The notes: generated by a model not told the origin, from the sequence alone. A DNA stretch of 64,000 nt from Plumapathes pennacea (GCA_964036295.1 OZ038463.1:11585274-11649273), one strand, 5' to 3'. Numbered from the stretch's first letter, positions 24,839 through 37,855 are shown. Program-made: numbers and translations.

Positions 24839-25846
24839 ATGGACGATCAAGTGTCAGACCAGGCATTAAACGCAACGAGGTGGGCCTTCTTCCCAGGTTC
24901 TGTCCCTTTCTATTTCTGGATACTCAGCGCTATTAATGGAGTCGTGACCGTTGTGTGCAACGTCCTGGTTGTTGTCACAGTAGCAAGGAATCGACGGCTT
25001 CGCAAGTGCAAAAGCAACTGGTTGCTTCTCTCGCTTGCTATCTCTGACCTTGCCGTTGGCTTAATATTAATTCCGTCGGCGTTCACTTGTTACTTTTCTA
25101 CTATTTTGCACTGCGACTGGAACCTGAACAAAAGTGTGTACGATATCTTCTTGCACCTCTCCGTAACAAATTTGTGCGTCATTACGGCTGAGAGATACAT
25201 CGCTGTTATTTTTCCTCTTAGGCACGTCACTTTGATAACTACTAAATCCATCTTATGTCTTCTAATGGCTGCATGGATAGGCCCGTTGCTCATTTCTCTA
25301 GTGCCTCTGATAACCCATGTCTCGAACGCCAGTCTGGAAACAGGGCTTGATCGCATCTTCACAGTGGTCAAAATCAGTCTTTTTGAGATAATCCCCAGTG
25401 TCTTCTTGATCATATGTTACGTGCATATCTTTCAAATCAGCCGTAAACACCACAGAAATATCAGCTCCTTGAGAAAAATAGTGGTTGGTGGAAGACCCCT
25501 CACCAAGACAAGACTGGCCCGCGTACGATTAACTGTGCAGGTTTTGTGCGTTGTGGTACCTTTGTTTGTCATTTGTTGGGTTCTGGCTTCATGGCGGGAA
25601 CTTTGCTCGTCCGTCATATCCTGCGCCAGTCCAGTTCCTTCGACTGTTGTTCATATTTCTCGGCTGCTATTAAAAGGACACTCTATGATTAACCCGATTG
25701 TTTATGCTTTGCATAAAAAAGACATCCGCAGAGAACTTGTACGGTTTGTCGGTTGCATTTGGAGAGAGGAAAACAAGACCAGAGGAAGACTAACTATACA
25801 AGGACGTAATAAAGATATACAGGAGCTTTTTTATAGTAAAAATTAA
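24839..25846 (+). CDS. Intronless class A G-protein-coupled receptor
   Basis: A single-exon gene of 335 residues with seven hydrophobic segments and class A landmarks: Asn41 in TM1, LAISDL with Asp70 in TM2, Cys92 at the start of TM3, an ERY motif (118-120) with TAERYIAV, Trp146 in TM4, and NPIVY (285-289) in TM7. The N-terminus has one N-glycosylation site (NAT, residues 11-13). Oddities: the second extracellular loop has no cysteine to pair with Cys92, and the TM6 CWxP motif reads CWVL (246-249), without the proline. It resembles the adenosine/amine/melanocortin-like receptors that are numerous and intronless in cnidarians. The ligand cannot be predicted. Its promoter cannot be defined; the ATG at 24839 is the first in frame and gives an N-terminus of normal length. 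Confidence 0.9.
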   Translation: MDDQVSDQALNATRWAFFPGSVPFYFWILSAINGVVTVVCNVLVVVTVARNRRLRKCKSNWLLLSLAISDLAVGLILIPSAFTCYFSTILHCDWNLNKSVYDIFLHLSVTNLCVITAERYIAVIFPLRHVTLITTKSILCLLMAAWIGPLLISLVPLITHVSNASLETGLDRIFTVVKISLFEIIPSVFLIICYVHIFQISRKHHRNISSLRKIVVGGRPLTKTRLARVRLTVQVLCVVVPLFVICWVLASWRELCSSVISCASPVPSTVVHISRLLLKGHSMINPIVYALHKKDIRRELVRFVGCIWREENKTRGRLTIQGRNKDIQELFYSKN

Positions 25847-26468
25847 AACACAAAAAAGTGTCCATAGAACGTGTTCAAAATAATTCTCAAGTGACCAGTG
25901 CAATGTTGTCAATCCATAGATTTTACATGTCATATTATATCAGCAGTGTATCTAGTATATAGCCATCACTATCATCACCATCATGTATGCATCATTTGTC
26001 CTTTTTACTTTTATCAATAAATTGGAAATTTAAAGTAATTCGAGCAAGCTGGCATTTTAGTGGACAGTGCTTTCAAAACAAATTATAGTCTTAGGACAAA
26101 ACTAATTATTAGCGGTACCTTCGAAGCGCAGCGACGGTGCCTTTATAAAATCGACTTTTGAAATGCTTGTATAATTATATTTCAAACTAGTAAAGATCAA
26201 GGATATATACCGGCGGGTTGAAACCAGTTTAGAATAGAATAACCACCGTCATTTGTTCAACACGTGCATTAACGCTGTTTCTTTACCATCTAATATTTCA
26301 CTTCAATGCTATGTTAATCACTGCACGAAAAGTTGTTTTAAGTCATTAATTATGCACAACCTTTTGAAACACGACTGGTGCCCTTTAGAGGTTGGCAAAA
26401 TAAAGAATTGAAAAAAAAAAAGAAGCGCGGTCTCTTTCGTTCGGAGCCCCGAGCGCTCGGGAATAACC
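25847..26468. other. Intergenic interval, GPCR to P4HTM gene 1
   Basis: About 620 bases without coding signal. AATAAA occurs at about 26017, consistent with a polyadenylation signal for the GPCR. The right part contains a short A-run and then a GC-richer stretch (gagccccgagcgctcggg) just before the ATG of the next gene, which is probably its promoter or 5' UTR. Confidence 0.45.
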
Positions 26469-29400
26469 ATGTTCAGAATATCTCTATTTCTTTTCTTATC
26501 TATCTTCCTTCAATGTATTGACGATGCAGTTTATTGCAACAAGTATTCGCAGTCGATGAATCCAGCAGACACGTGCTCCGACGAACACGGACAACAATGT
26601 GGAGAACGTGGTTTACCAGACGAAGGTCCGTCTGTGATCGGAAGACACGCTGGTTTAACCAGATGGGATGGTGTTAGGGTAAGGAACGATATAATTCTTT
26701 AGTCTTTAGCCAATTCTAATTTTCAATGTTTCTCTCAAAATTATTTTGTACATAGATAAAAAAATAACTGACTAGTTACCGATGTACACTCGTTTTCACG
26801 CCGGCGTACGACCACAACCCGCCATTTATTGACAAGAACAGTGTAAAAGAAGCGTTAAATAAGTTCTCAGGTTGAAATATTGACGCAAGGCTCGGTGCAT
26901 AAAGAGGGCATCGGAAGCTTGAAATTGTTTTATAACAATTGTTGTCATGCACGTCACAGCAGAAGGTGTCAGGAACCAGCTCAGCAAGAATTTAGCGGAA
27001 TTTCTCGAGGGTTCCTTAGTGTACGGTGTTGATACTTGTACATAGAAAGTTATGTTTGAAAAAAGAAAACACGATAATACACCAATTGCGCAAGAATTGT
27101 AATCATAACGAGGGATCGTAAATAAAGCTGTGCTCCGCGTGGAGCCAGGTGACTAAGTACGAGTGTGTCTTGAAGTTTACAAGCACTGTCCGGACTCAAG
27201 TCCCACAAAACACGGATATATACTTGGACAGTTGAGTTTTCATAGTTGATCAAATGAAAGTTTTCTTTTAGACCTGACATGTAATATACAATTCCTGGTG
27301 TTTTTACCGGGTTTAGGTGGCTGGTCGTACTCCGGAAATATTACTGCTTGTACATTTACCATTAAAAATTGGTCTTTGTATTTAGGCTTAAAATTTGCAA
27401 AAATGTCAAAATACAGCGTAAATGAAGACAATGACTTGAATATACTTTAAATTTATATCCTATCTGCATCTGACGACGCTATAATGTAAATATTCAGCTG
27501 ACTTGATTAACGACATCGATATTTATCACAGAGATTCTGCAAAATAATTTAATCTACAAATACATGACTATTCAGTAAGAAACTTTTCAGCATAAAGCCT
27601 TGTTTCGTTTTTTTTTCTGTAGGTTGGTCATAAGCGTCAGGTTGATCTTGGCGACAAAGTAAGGACTATGACAACTCTCGCCATGAAACCTCCTTTGTTT
27701 GGTAAGTACAGACTGAGGCTCCATTTGCGTGAAAGTGGTTTCCAGGAATAATTGCAAACTATCTTTTATGCGAGATCTCGAATTAAAAGTTGTGATTTAT
27801 GACATCTTCAAGACTTCTTACTGTCCCTAATTAATCTAAAATAATCAGTTGCGCTTATGCACGGCAAGGTCGGCAAATAGGCATGTTCTTTACAGCACCT
27901 AGCTGTGCAAAAGAAAAACTTAATGTATAATTCTTGTCTCCCCAGAAATTCCAGACTTTCTGTCTAGTGACGAGTGCGAGCATATTATTCAGCTTGCCAT
28001 GAATACTCGCATGATCTCAAGCCTTGCCCGGGGTGGACTAACCACTAAGGAAGAGCTAGAAGTTCCTAATATCGAAAGTGAGTAAACCTTGTTTAAAGCA
28101 ACAATATAATTATATGTACTACGACTTATGACGATGCAACATCGGCACGAGTATTGTAAAGTACTTTATAATTGTTCCTTCACCCACAAAGCAATGTCAC
28201 CTGATTCTAAATAGGAATCTGATTGAGTTGCGAAGGCATTTACTGTGAGGGATGCACATATTCTTAATGAACAAGCTACTGTTTTCAAATAAATATATTT
28301 TCTGGACAAATATATCTGGGAAATTTAAACATTCACTCACGTTCAGCTGGTGACTAAAAGGCGCGCCCTTGCCGCAAGCCGGACCAAAAAAGTATCAGTA
28401 GGAGCACTCCTGATAAAAATAGTCTACTTCCTGGAACAACAAGAGCAGTACTAAGTGGAGTGTGTTAGGATTTCTGAAGAATGGCAAAGGGTACGGGACA
28501 AGAATGGACCGGAACGAGTCCGTTTTAGCTTTCCATGTGGTAAATACAAAGATAAGAGGAATAAAGAGATTCAATATCTGACGGTCTAAATTACGTAAAT
28601 GTCAGAGGCATCCCTGATCTTTTAGCTAACAAAGTTCATCGGCGAAGTAGTTCAGTACAAATAAATCGAGCGCGAGTTTAAATTAATTGCGTCAATTTTT
28701 CAATGTCCTGTATCGTTTATGCAAAATAGCTATTATATTCTGTGTAAGCTTTAATCTTGTTATATATTTGAGGTGGACAAGCCAGTGGTGCAACCGGGCA
28801 GTTTTCATCCTGGGATTTTAATAATGATGACAAGATCACTCTCAAAGAGGTAAAATAATAGAAAGTAGCAAACTACAAACAATAATCATTATTGGATTGA
28901 AATGTTTACCATTAAAATAATATTACTGTTATATTATTTAGGTAATGATGTTTTGCAAGAAGAATTATTATCTGCATCTGAAGAAGGATGAAATCTTGGA
29001 CACGTTAGTAACGGACACTTGTTTTGATTAGATAAATCGGACATAAGATGTCAGTAGAAAGACCAAAGGCTTAGCCGTGAAAGAGACTCACAGCTCAGTA
29101 AATATATAGAGGATATTACACGGCGGCGCGAAGATATGAATTTTATTTTCGAGTGGTAAAAACAATATTTTACGAACGAGCGCTTCGCGAGTGAGTAAAA
29201 TATTGTTTTTACCATGAGAAAATAAAATCTATTTCTTCAAGCCGCAGTGTAATTTTCTTTTTATTATATTAGACACGTGTGTTTTACGAGAAATTGCACA
29301 AACAACCGGGCAAAAGCGGGAAATAATGCCAACGATATCCTCACTAGTGAGGATATGGAAAATACGCCACTCGGGTCCCGGATGTAGTTTCGTGTGGATT

Positions 29401-32400
29401 TTACGCACGGTATATTTCCCTAGGAATGTCACTTGTCTTTGACTGTATTGTATATTTGTCATGAATTAGGATTTTTTGTAAAATATTGTTTCTATTGATC
29501 TTCTACTGGCCTTTAATTCCATTTGATTCAAATGCTACACATTTCAATATTGAAATATTAAAATATAGTCAATATTGATTATATATGTATAAAGAAACGA
29601 GCTGAGCCTATAAACCTTTCTGCAGTTACTCGCCACTGAAAATTGAGATTGCAGGATCTGTGGACTTTTTAGTTTATTCGGAACAAAATAACAAAGATGG
29701 CAGTTCTATTTTTGTCTGCTTTTCTTTTACAATAGGTTTCACAAAATCAACGTTTTTGAACTGGATGATGGTGAGTATTCCAGAATCAGTGAAGTACACT
29801 GCATTTTACTTCTACCCTCAACTTCTTTGCGTTTATGAAAATGTATGTCACTCACTCTCAGTCATCTCTGATACTTAATTGTCTCGGTTTTCTGTTATTT
29901 CAACTTACTTAAGTACTTATAATATTATAATAATTATTTAATTCAATAGTGTTGGAGAAGCTGGGGACATAAGTATAAGTTTCATTTATTTATTTATTTA
30001 TTTGTTTGTTTGTTTATTTATTTCTACGCTAGGAATAATTACAAGAGACGAATTTAAAACAATGAATACTCGTGGAGTTGATGACATCATGTACGTCACC
30101 AGTTTGACCCATCCACGATATCGCCACCGATATAGCGAGCAGGCCTGGTTGAACCAAAGAGGTCTGCAAGATCCGATTTTGAACGACATCACAGAAAGGT
30201 GCAATTTCACTGATTGTAACTGTATCTACAGTAGAACACCGCTATCTCAAACTCTCAAGGGAAGCAAGAAATAGTTCGAGATAGTGGGAGATCGAGATAG
30301 CGGGGTTCTACCAAGGGAAATTTCCACCAAGTTCATTTCCGAAGGAAATCGGATTTTGTTCGATATAGCGGGGAGTTCGAGATAGCGGGGTTAAAACAAC
30401 GTTCTTTAATTTAGTTTTTTTAGATCACTGGAAAGAATACGTAAAACAAAATTAGCTGCCAATGAAATAAGTTTACAAAATGTTTAACCGCCCGTAATTA
30501 TAAAAATTATGTATTTTAGTATTGATTGTTGAGTAGCCTTCTGCTTTTATGTTCCTAGAAAATATGCCCAGTAATAATTTTTGAATGCGACACATAGTAC
30601 GCAGCATCGAATGAATGGATGCCTTTTTGATGCTTCCGATTTTCCGTTTTTGTTTGGGTGAAGTTGCTAAACTCATATTTACTCATATTTTTTTGTCTTC
30701 TATTTTTTCATATTTTCAGGATCGTAAAATTGACAAATCTCTCACGCGAGATTGTCTATGGTAGTGAGAGGCTACAGGTAAGAATTTTGTACTTTGAAAT
30801 TATTATAAGTTTTACTAAGAGGAGAGCAATTTTACATTTCTATACATTGTATCACATTATTACAGGTTGTACGGTATGAGAAGCACGGCCACTACAACGC
30901 CCATCACGACTCCGAGACGCATACACGGACGGATGTACCGTGCTGCCAACACAAGAGCGATGTCAAGAACTTATTTGACTTTGAGAAGCCATGCAGAATC
31001 TGCAGGTAAATGCACCGATTCATGTAAACGCTTCGAACACTCATCTTCGGTATAAAAAGAGCTGATCGATAACTGAATAAAGGTTTGCGGCATATTTTAA
31101 ACAGCAGATTGATCTTTTGTTTGAGGTGTATTAGAAAAACAAAACCCGAGCCGGCGTATAACATTTAGCTCTGGGGATACTCGATGCTCGGTATTCCCAT
31201 GTTTCTCGCTCGATACGATACTCGATGCCTGATGCACGCTCGAAGAGGGGAACTTACCTTAAAGCGGCATTGTATAAAGAGGTTATTACACGGGAAGGAG
31301 TGCAATACGGCGAAGTATTTTTACGAGTCGTTTTATTTTTTCGAGCCTGCTTCAGGCGAGAAAAAATAAAACTGACGAGTAAAAATACAGCCGTATTGCA
31401 CAACTTTTCGTGTAATAAATTGTTTATTATACGACAAACGAAGCAGGGCAAACGTTCTCGCCGCGCGCAAAATGGAACAAAAAAATGACGCGTTCGTAAA
31501 CTTTGCTTGCGAAAACTGATCACGTAAGCTAATAAACCAGTTGATCTGGTTCCTGACGAGTGCAATACGCTCCCATCTTTGCACTCGTTTTGGCCCGTAT
31601 TTGCACTCGAAAATGTGAAGTCGTGTAATAAACTATATTACTAGCTCGTGCACCATTTGACGTAGATATCGGATTCCAGTAGCAGCTCTTTTACCCCAAT
31701 GAAGGCCTCTAAGCTGGTTAAATTATCTGCGCCTCGTCCTCCATATTAATGCAATATCATAGTCCAGTAAAGACTGTCACGGATGCTATTTTAACAGTTT
31801 TGAAGTGTATAATAAAGAATGCAAGCTCCATTTCTATATGGTGCGTGTTTCGAACACAGAAGTAAGTAACGAAATAAATGAACTCAACTACAGTGGTCAT
31901 GTTACAAGTGTGTTCTAATGTATGGTGGCACTGTAATTGACTGAATGTGCGTGTTTGACAGACTCCTGCTTGAATTTTTAGGTACATGACAATTCTTTAT
32001 TATCTGAATAACGTCCAAGCTGGAGGAGAGACAGCTTTTCCTGTAGCAGACAACAAAACCCTCAATATATCGGTAAGGGTCCACTTTCTTATCACGTTAT
32101 TGTTATATATCAATGAATTATCAAAATATTAACTCACCCACGATATGTTACTTGTAGTTTTAAATTGCACATTTATTTCCCCTTCCTGACATCTCACTGA
32201 CAGCGGCTCAGCGTTAAAAGGCCCTCTCAGCCTTTTCAATGTTTTTGTTTACATCTGGAAAATTCAAGGCTGAATTCTGTTCCCAACACGAAAGAACGTA
32301 ATTAATCGAAAGAAAAATAGGTTAGTAGCACTGATAGATCAAAAGAAATTAATCTTCTCCTCAAACGAGTCGGATGGAAGGTGGATTGTTATTTATCTTT

Positions 32401-32782
32401 CGACTTTCGGGGCCCCCAAAATTTGTGGAACCAAGGATTTCGGCGCGCAAATGTGGTTGAGAGGGCCCCTTTAACTTTCATGCATTGCATCTAATTACCA
32501 CAGATTCTTGAACACAGTCGAGGCAAGCTGGACTATTTCAATCTTAGCCACAACTGCTACGCGGGAAATCTGGTCGTCCCGCCAAAGAAGGGAACAGCAA
32601 TCATGTGGTATAATCACCTGATGGACGAAGAGAGTGGCTGGATGGGCCCAATGGATGACTACAGTCTGCACGGGGGCTGTGACATCCACGACGGAATAAA
32701 ATGGATTGCCAACAATTGGATAACAGCCCCTTATAAGGACTCTTCACATATAAAAAGTGTTTGGCTCGAGTTTTATGACTAG
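26469..32782 (+). CDS. P4HTM-like: P4HTM-like prolyl 4-hydroxylase, gene 1
   Basis: Eleven exons: 26469-26678, 27623-27701, 27946-28077, 28773-28849, 28942-29003, 29736-29770, 30033-30198, 30720-30777, 30866-31005, 31982-32072, 32504-32782, giving 442 residues with all phases matching. The N-terminus is a hydrophobic signal or anchor ([15 protein letters not shown]). An EF-hand loop [12 protein letters not shown] lies at about 155-166 and a degenerate second EF-hand at about 194-205. The catalytic Fe(II)/2-oxoglutarate dioxygenase domain has the HxD iron ligands His286 and Asp288 (AHHD), distal His406 (SLHGGC) and the 2-oxoglutarate lysine Lys416 (GIKW). EF-hands plus a P4Hc domain match the transmembrane prolyl 4-hydroxylase family of the ER. 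It should hydroxylate proline using O2, iron, ascorbate and 2-oxoglutarate. Introns hold several foldback elements. The paralog is at 42594-49245. Confidence 0.92.
29115..29462. mobile_element. Foldback element in P4HTM gene 1 intron
   Basis: A palindrome with arms of about 55 bases spans 29115-29252 (GGTAAAAACAATATTTTAC and its complement, loop near gagcgcttcgcgag). About 80 bases further lies a perfect 22-base palindrome, 29334-29356 (ATATCCTCACT and its complement). I take both as parts of one non-autonomous element. The right boundary is uncertain. Confidence 0.6.
30227..30405. mobile_element. MITE with GAGATAGCGGGGTT ends
   Basis: Starts CAGTAGAACACCGCTATCTC and contains three inverted copies of GAGATAGCGGGGTT(C) at 30290-30305, about 30367 and 30380-30393. 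The GGAACC-type end resembles the element at 63505-63663. It lies immediately after the exon 7 donor of P4HTM gene 1. It is non-coding. Confidence 0.55.
31272..31633. mobile_element. Palindrome-ended insertion, short version
   Basis: The left part (31272-31425) is a palindrome with arms TTATTACACG...GCAATACGGC...TATTTTTACGAGT and loop ctgcttcaggc. The right end CGTGTAATAAAC (31620-31633) is the inverse of the left end. The design is the same as 364-1485 and 54759-55891. It lies in the intron between exons 9 and 10 of P4HTM gene 1. Confidence 0.65.
32214..32474. mobile_element. TIR element with TTAA ends
   Basis: Left end TTAAAAGGCCCTCTCAGCC, right end GGTTGAGAGGGCCCCTTTAA: inverted ends of about 19 bases, both finishing in TTAA. 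About 260 bp, non-coding, in the last intron of P4HTM gene 1. A degraded relative lies at 21058-21255. A TTAA target would fit piggyBac-like transposition, but the termini alone do not prove it. Confidence 0.65.
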
Positions 32783-32848
32783 TTTCAGAATTTTTATTTG
32801 AATTAAAAAGTTATATTTGGAAAATATATTCAAGAATTTAAATTCTTA

Positions 32849-34331
32849 TCCCCGAACGAAGTGAGGGAAATACTCAAGACGCTAATGCAGTAGTATTATC
32901 GCCTTATCGGAGACTCCAAGCCTGCCGCCATCTCGAAATCTAATGTTCGTCTGTCAGTCTGTCAGTCTTGCGTGCGACCTCGTCCCCAGTTCCTATCGCG
33001 TCGCTGCAGAACCAATAACAAAGGCCGGATCGATCACGTGTGGCTCTGTAGTTTTACTCGCAATTGAACGAAGCAACTACAGTATATCGTAGCTGTGTTC
33101 ACGAAAATAGAAAACTTGAAACACAACAGTCTCGCGAAGCTCGTCTTCAAAAGAGAAGGGAACAGGCACGAGCAAGGCGGAACCGTGAAACGATCAAACA
33201 GCGCCAAGTTCGTCTCGACAAAAGACGGAACTATGACCGAAAAGAAAACAGCGCATGAATGCCGATCGAAAGCGACATGAACAGAAGCGGGTAACACAGA
33301 CAACTCCGCAAAGAGAACAGCGCTTTAAAGCGAATCGAGACCTTCAGGAGAAAAAGCGGGCCGAAGAGAAGACTCCGCAAAGACAACAGCGCATGAATGC
33401 CGACCAAAAGCGACATGAACAGAAGCGGGTAACACAGACAACTCCACAAAGGGAACAGCGCTTGAAAGCAAATCGGGAGCTTCAGACGCCGTTTTGTGTT
33501 AAACTCAGATACTTATTTAGAAAGGACAAGCAACAAAGGTTAGTCAGTGGAAATCGAACAATCACCGTGACAAATAAATTCTCTCGCGTATAGCTTGTAA
33601 CTCGATCACTTCAAGAATGTACTAAAATCTGTATGCTGATCATTTTCGCCAGTTTCGGCTACCGTATTCGCTCAGAGCAATCGGAATTTGGAGTCTTGAA
33701 TAATTTAGTCAGATGTCTTATTTTTCTGTAATCTGACACGCGGTGATTGCAGCGAGAATCGTTCACAAGCACTTAGACGTATTACTGGGTCTGAAGCCCG
33801 TGTATAATTTGAAGTAAACTGTTCAAGTTTTGCTTTGATTCTGGGAGAAATCTTGCTGTTTTAAGTGGGTTGACATACAAAACAATTCGAGCCTATTAAA
33901 TATGCATGCCTGAGTCTGGAGCATGCAATCCAGAGTAAAAACAAATCGCACAGGAAGCCTATTTAATTGTACTGCCTATGAATTCAAAATTGGAAAATCA
34001 GTGTTCCTTTTTTCCCGTACTACGACGGCCGACCAACTTCAAAATTTGAGTATTAAATTTTGAGAACGTGCTTGGAAGACTGTATGAATTAATTTGACGT
34101 GCCGACCGTGGGAAATACGTACTTCGTCACGCAATCGATTCTTGTTTTTCAACGCAAAAGTATAACACACACCATTCTTTTTCTCCTTCCTTTGCGTGTA
34201 GCACTTGAGTTCGAAGAAAAGATTGAGTCAGCATTTCGGTAAAACAAAGGCTACTCTTGTTGGGAGTTTCCAAAGTAATATCCCATCAATATGGCAGAGT
34301 GAGGGGGTATCTGCGATTATCGTATTTCTAG
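32849..34331 (+). mobile_element. Non-autonomous Helitron, copy 1
   Basis: Begins TCCCCGAACGAAGTGAGGG and ends TATCGTATTTCTAG, with A on the left flank and T on the right, as Helitrons do. It contains open frames (about 33064-33258 and 33255-33593) rich in Arg, Lys, Gln and Glu with an internal repeat (MNADRKRHEQKRVTQTTPQ). This resembles the charged repeats that precede helicase domains in animal Helitrons. No Rep or helicase domain is left. Related copies: 38841-40246 and 52540-53884. Confidence 0.75.
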
Positions 34332-34713
34332 TAAATTGTTTATACAATGATCGAGGTGAATAATAATTTCTTCATCTAGTTCCTGAAGTTTTGCTGAAGG
34401 TACACACGTAACCTTCAAATGCAACATACACACAAGATTAATGATCCGACGCAGGGATAGCGCTCGAAACGTCACCTTCTAATTCTTTTACGGCGCCTAC
34501 AGGTTTCACACATCGACCATTAAGTCAATTAGTTATAATTTTTATATACGTATAGCCGTTTTCGGATGACTGTTGAAAGTAATCGTGTGATTGCTTTGGT
34601 TTTGCGTTGCTAGGCTTTCCGATTGGCCCAAACAACTTTAGAAGCATTCTTTGCCAATCAAGAGCAAAAGCAAAACTTGATTGCGGTATTCTCACGCACG
34701 AAAGCAAGTGGCG

Positions 34714-36652
34714 ATGGCTTGTCTCGCGCTGCTGATTGGTTTATCCTTCCATGCAGGTAAAACAAACGTGGATTACAGCAATGTAAGCAGCAATGTATAT
34801 GCGGGCGATTGGGAGACTCGACATAAAAGAAGACCCGGAGAGGAAATAATGATTGAATATGGAACGTAACTTACCTTTATGTTTCATATTCTCCTGATTG
34901 CATTATATTACGTTATGCTGTCAGTCGCAATGCGTCAGCCTGGTTACACGACCAAAATCCACCATGGGACTGAAAATTCATCATTTTTTTTAAGGATTTT
35001 GAGCGTTGCCAGAAATAGAAAGAACCTGAATAAATACGTCACATCATTTTATACATTGAATATAATTATTTGGCAGCATCTTGAAAATAATTAAAAAAAA
35101 ATTTTAAGATTTAAGATTCAATTTGTATGGGAAAATGTGTTTGCTTCGTGCGTCTCTTGTGCAGTCACACATTGACTAACCCTTATTTTCAAGGTCTTAC
35201 TTACAATCATACGTCTTTCTTTCTACTCTGACTTCTTTTTCTGCGTGTCGTTTTTAATTGACACACTCGCAACCAAAACAAATGAAATATGTGCCTAAAA
35301 GCAAACACAAATTGCTCATTGGTTTTACACGGCCGAGGAGCTGAATCAGGAGCATCAGCATAGAACCGTAATCTAAACTAAAACAACAGCAAAAATCCAA
35401 TAAGTTGGTTCACTTATTTTGTGTTCAAACCTTCCTCTTGTCACTATAGTATAAAAAGAATTGGAAAATCAGTCCCTTCTTCTAAATAATAAATGTAGTG
35501 ATTTTTGTTGCCTTGTTTGTTGACAGTCGGAGAGACAGACTACGCGGACGTGTTGATAGTCCATTTGTTTGTTTTTGTTTTTGTTTTTTTTTTATTGTAA
35601 TTAACAATGAGGACTTCCTTAGGAAATAGATTAGTAGCCCATAGAATAGATATCGTTAAGGGAATTGCACAGTAGCACGTTGACTGCTTAAAATGCTTGG
35701 CCATGTGTTTACGTTCCAGTCCACTTCCTTTTGGTCAGTTATGTACGTAGGAAATGGTATTCAATTGAGTTGGGCAGATTTTTTAAGCTTTAGTTTATAA
35801 CAGCCCCTGCATGTTTCTTTAGGTGTGGAAATCCAATTTAGATCATTTTTAGTTTGATTTGCTTTGAATGAGCTTTATGATCTTGACCTTTGGAATCTCC
35901 ACCTGCAGTAAGTTGCCCTCAGAGATGGTGAAGTCGTTAACGTAATATTAAGCCCTTAAAACTTTACTATATATGGGTGAGGAAAAATGCCATAAGTTGT
36001 CTCATTTACATGTAAACCGCCGGGAATCGTAAACCACATTATTATAATGACAACCGCAGTCGCACACTTTAATGTTACTCTGCTTAAGATCGATGGGTCT
36101 AAGAGACGACAATTCCCTCCATAGTGGTAGCGTGGTAAAATGGCACAAAGTACATACTTAGCAAACTGGATCTCAGCTCCAGAACCCGACACGGCGAACC
36201 TAGATAAGCGATTATCTGGACGATGCGGAGCTCAGTAGACTAAAGTTGTATAATGAGCTACAGTATGTACATCAAGATAAAGACGACGCTGATATAGAGA
36301 CATTATAAGTGAAAGCGATTTTATATATCCATGAGTTACTCAGTTTACATAGAACAAGCTGATTAACAGTTTCAATCATTTTTAAGTGAGCCTATTTAAT
36401 GACAATTTAAGGCGTTAAGCTCTCTTAATTTATAGCTAAAGTTATAGACTCGTTTCTAATAATTAACCAAGCTTTTGTTTCAATTTTTTTTCAGTTGATC
36501 AATCCCACCTTCACTGTGGCATGTCACACTGGTCCATTTCCAGCCAAGATGTAATTTCTAGCAGGTGCGATGCCTCCGGCAGAAACTGCATCCCACTACG
36601 ATATAATTTTTGTGAAAGTTGCGTTGTTAGGAGGGCAGGAGGAAGTGCATGA
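34714..36652 (+). CDS. Candidate small secreted cysteine-rich peptide
   Basis: A two-exon model: 34714-34756 encodes a signal peptide start (MACLALLIGLSFHAG) ending in a good donor (GCAG|gtaaaa); 36495-36652 follows a long pyrimidine tract and ttttcag acceptor. Phases agree and the product is 66 residues. The mature part has five cysteines in the order HCG, RCD, NCI, FCESC, with no long hydrophobic stretch, and ends in a stop. Signal exon layout (phase 1, ending G|gt) is like that of the CAP genes. Other readings are possible: the exons may belong to a larger gene, or exon 2 may be spurious. The role is unknown; no known family is recognised. Confidence 0.4.
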
Positions 36653-37855
36653 AGTTGTTTCAAGGATTAATCGATCGAGATAAATAATCTTTTAAAAAAG
36701 ACAAATATAACAAAGACGTTTGCACTGATAATTCAGGTCCAAGGAATCCAGTTAGTTAATATGCTTATTGACCCGATCGTAAAATGTCTCTCACCCGTTT
36801 GATCTACAAGTTCGAACATTTCATCATAACTAGGTAACTAGGTTAGTTGAATCATCAAGTTGAACTATCCTCTTTGACCCATTGCAGCATTTCTTTTTCG
36901 ACATTTAGTCGTTAAATTTATAGGCAAGGAGGCATTTTAGGGAACTAACAACAACACTTCTATTATGGAGTCTTGTACTGTGTAAGCTTTTACAAAAACC
37001 AAAAGTGTTTTGGAGCCAGAAAATGAACAAATGTGGGTGGACACTTTTAGAACAGGTGTTTAACTTAACAGGTAAACGCGTTACCATCGCGTAACGTCAG
37101 TTCATTCAACCAAAACATTTCTAGGTGCTAAAAGACTATCAAATTTCCTCAGCAGCATTCCTGTAAGGACCTCAAAAGAGCGGGAGTCGTCAGTAAGGAA
37201 CAAATAGTAAATATTAAACACTTTGTAGCAAGTGTATTGTCCAGAGTGCTTAGCATACACTGTCTAGTTCAGTTTGTAGCAAGATGTCTAATGGAATTTG
37301 CGGATACGACGCAACGTTGTGATGGAAAGTGTCGAAAGACTTAGGGGAAATTAATTTGTGCAGCACTTTATAAATGTAATTTACAGCAGTTCAATCTGTG
37401 ACCTTCGAGTGTACTAAATATTATGTAATTTATCATAAACTAAGACGTATGTGCAAAAAAATAAGCGTAAGTTAATCAAATACCAGCACCAATATCTAGT
37501 TCTAAAAACTGATATCTTCTATTCATTGTGTGCGCATTTTTTGAAGACAGTAAAGTTCTCACGGGGAACATAATGATAATACAGTAACATGATAATGTAA
37601 TAGTTATTTATTATATATTTGTAATCGGTTTGTCTGCTACTGTGGTCTGTTTCTTTTTCTTTTCTTTTTTTATGTCTACCTTAAATTACTCTATGCAATT
37701 ATCTATGAATCTGTTCCTCTGTCTAGCCAATCAGAATTTATGTCGGCCCGCTTTTTCTTTTTATTTCTCTTTCTTGAAGCTCCGCTAAATGTTTGCACTG
37801 AATCTTTTTTGTCTATTTGAGTCTTTCAATGTTTTCTTTTCACAGATTTGACCAC

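Noticed and set aside
33255..33593. Independent gene encoding a charged repeat protein
   Set aside because: The frame lies inside a Helitron with two sister copies in this window, so it is element sequence.
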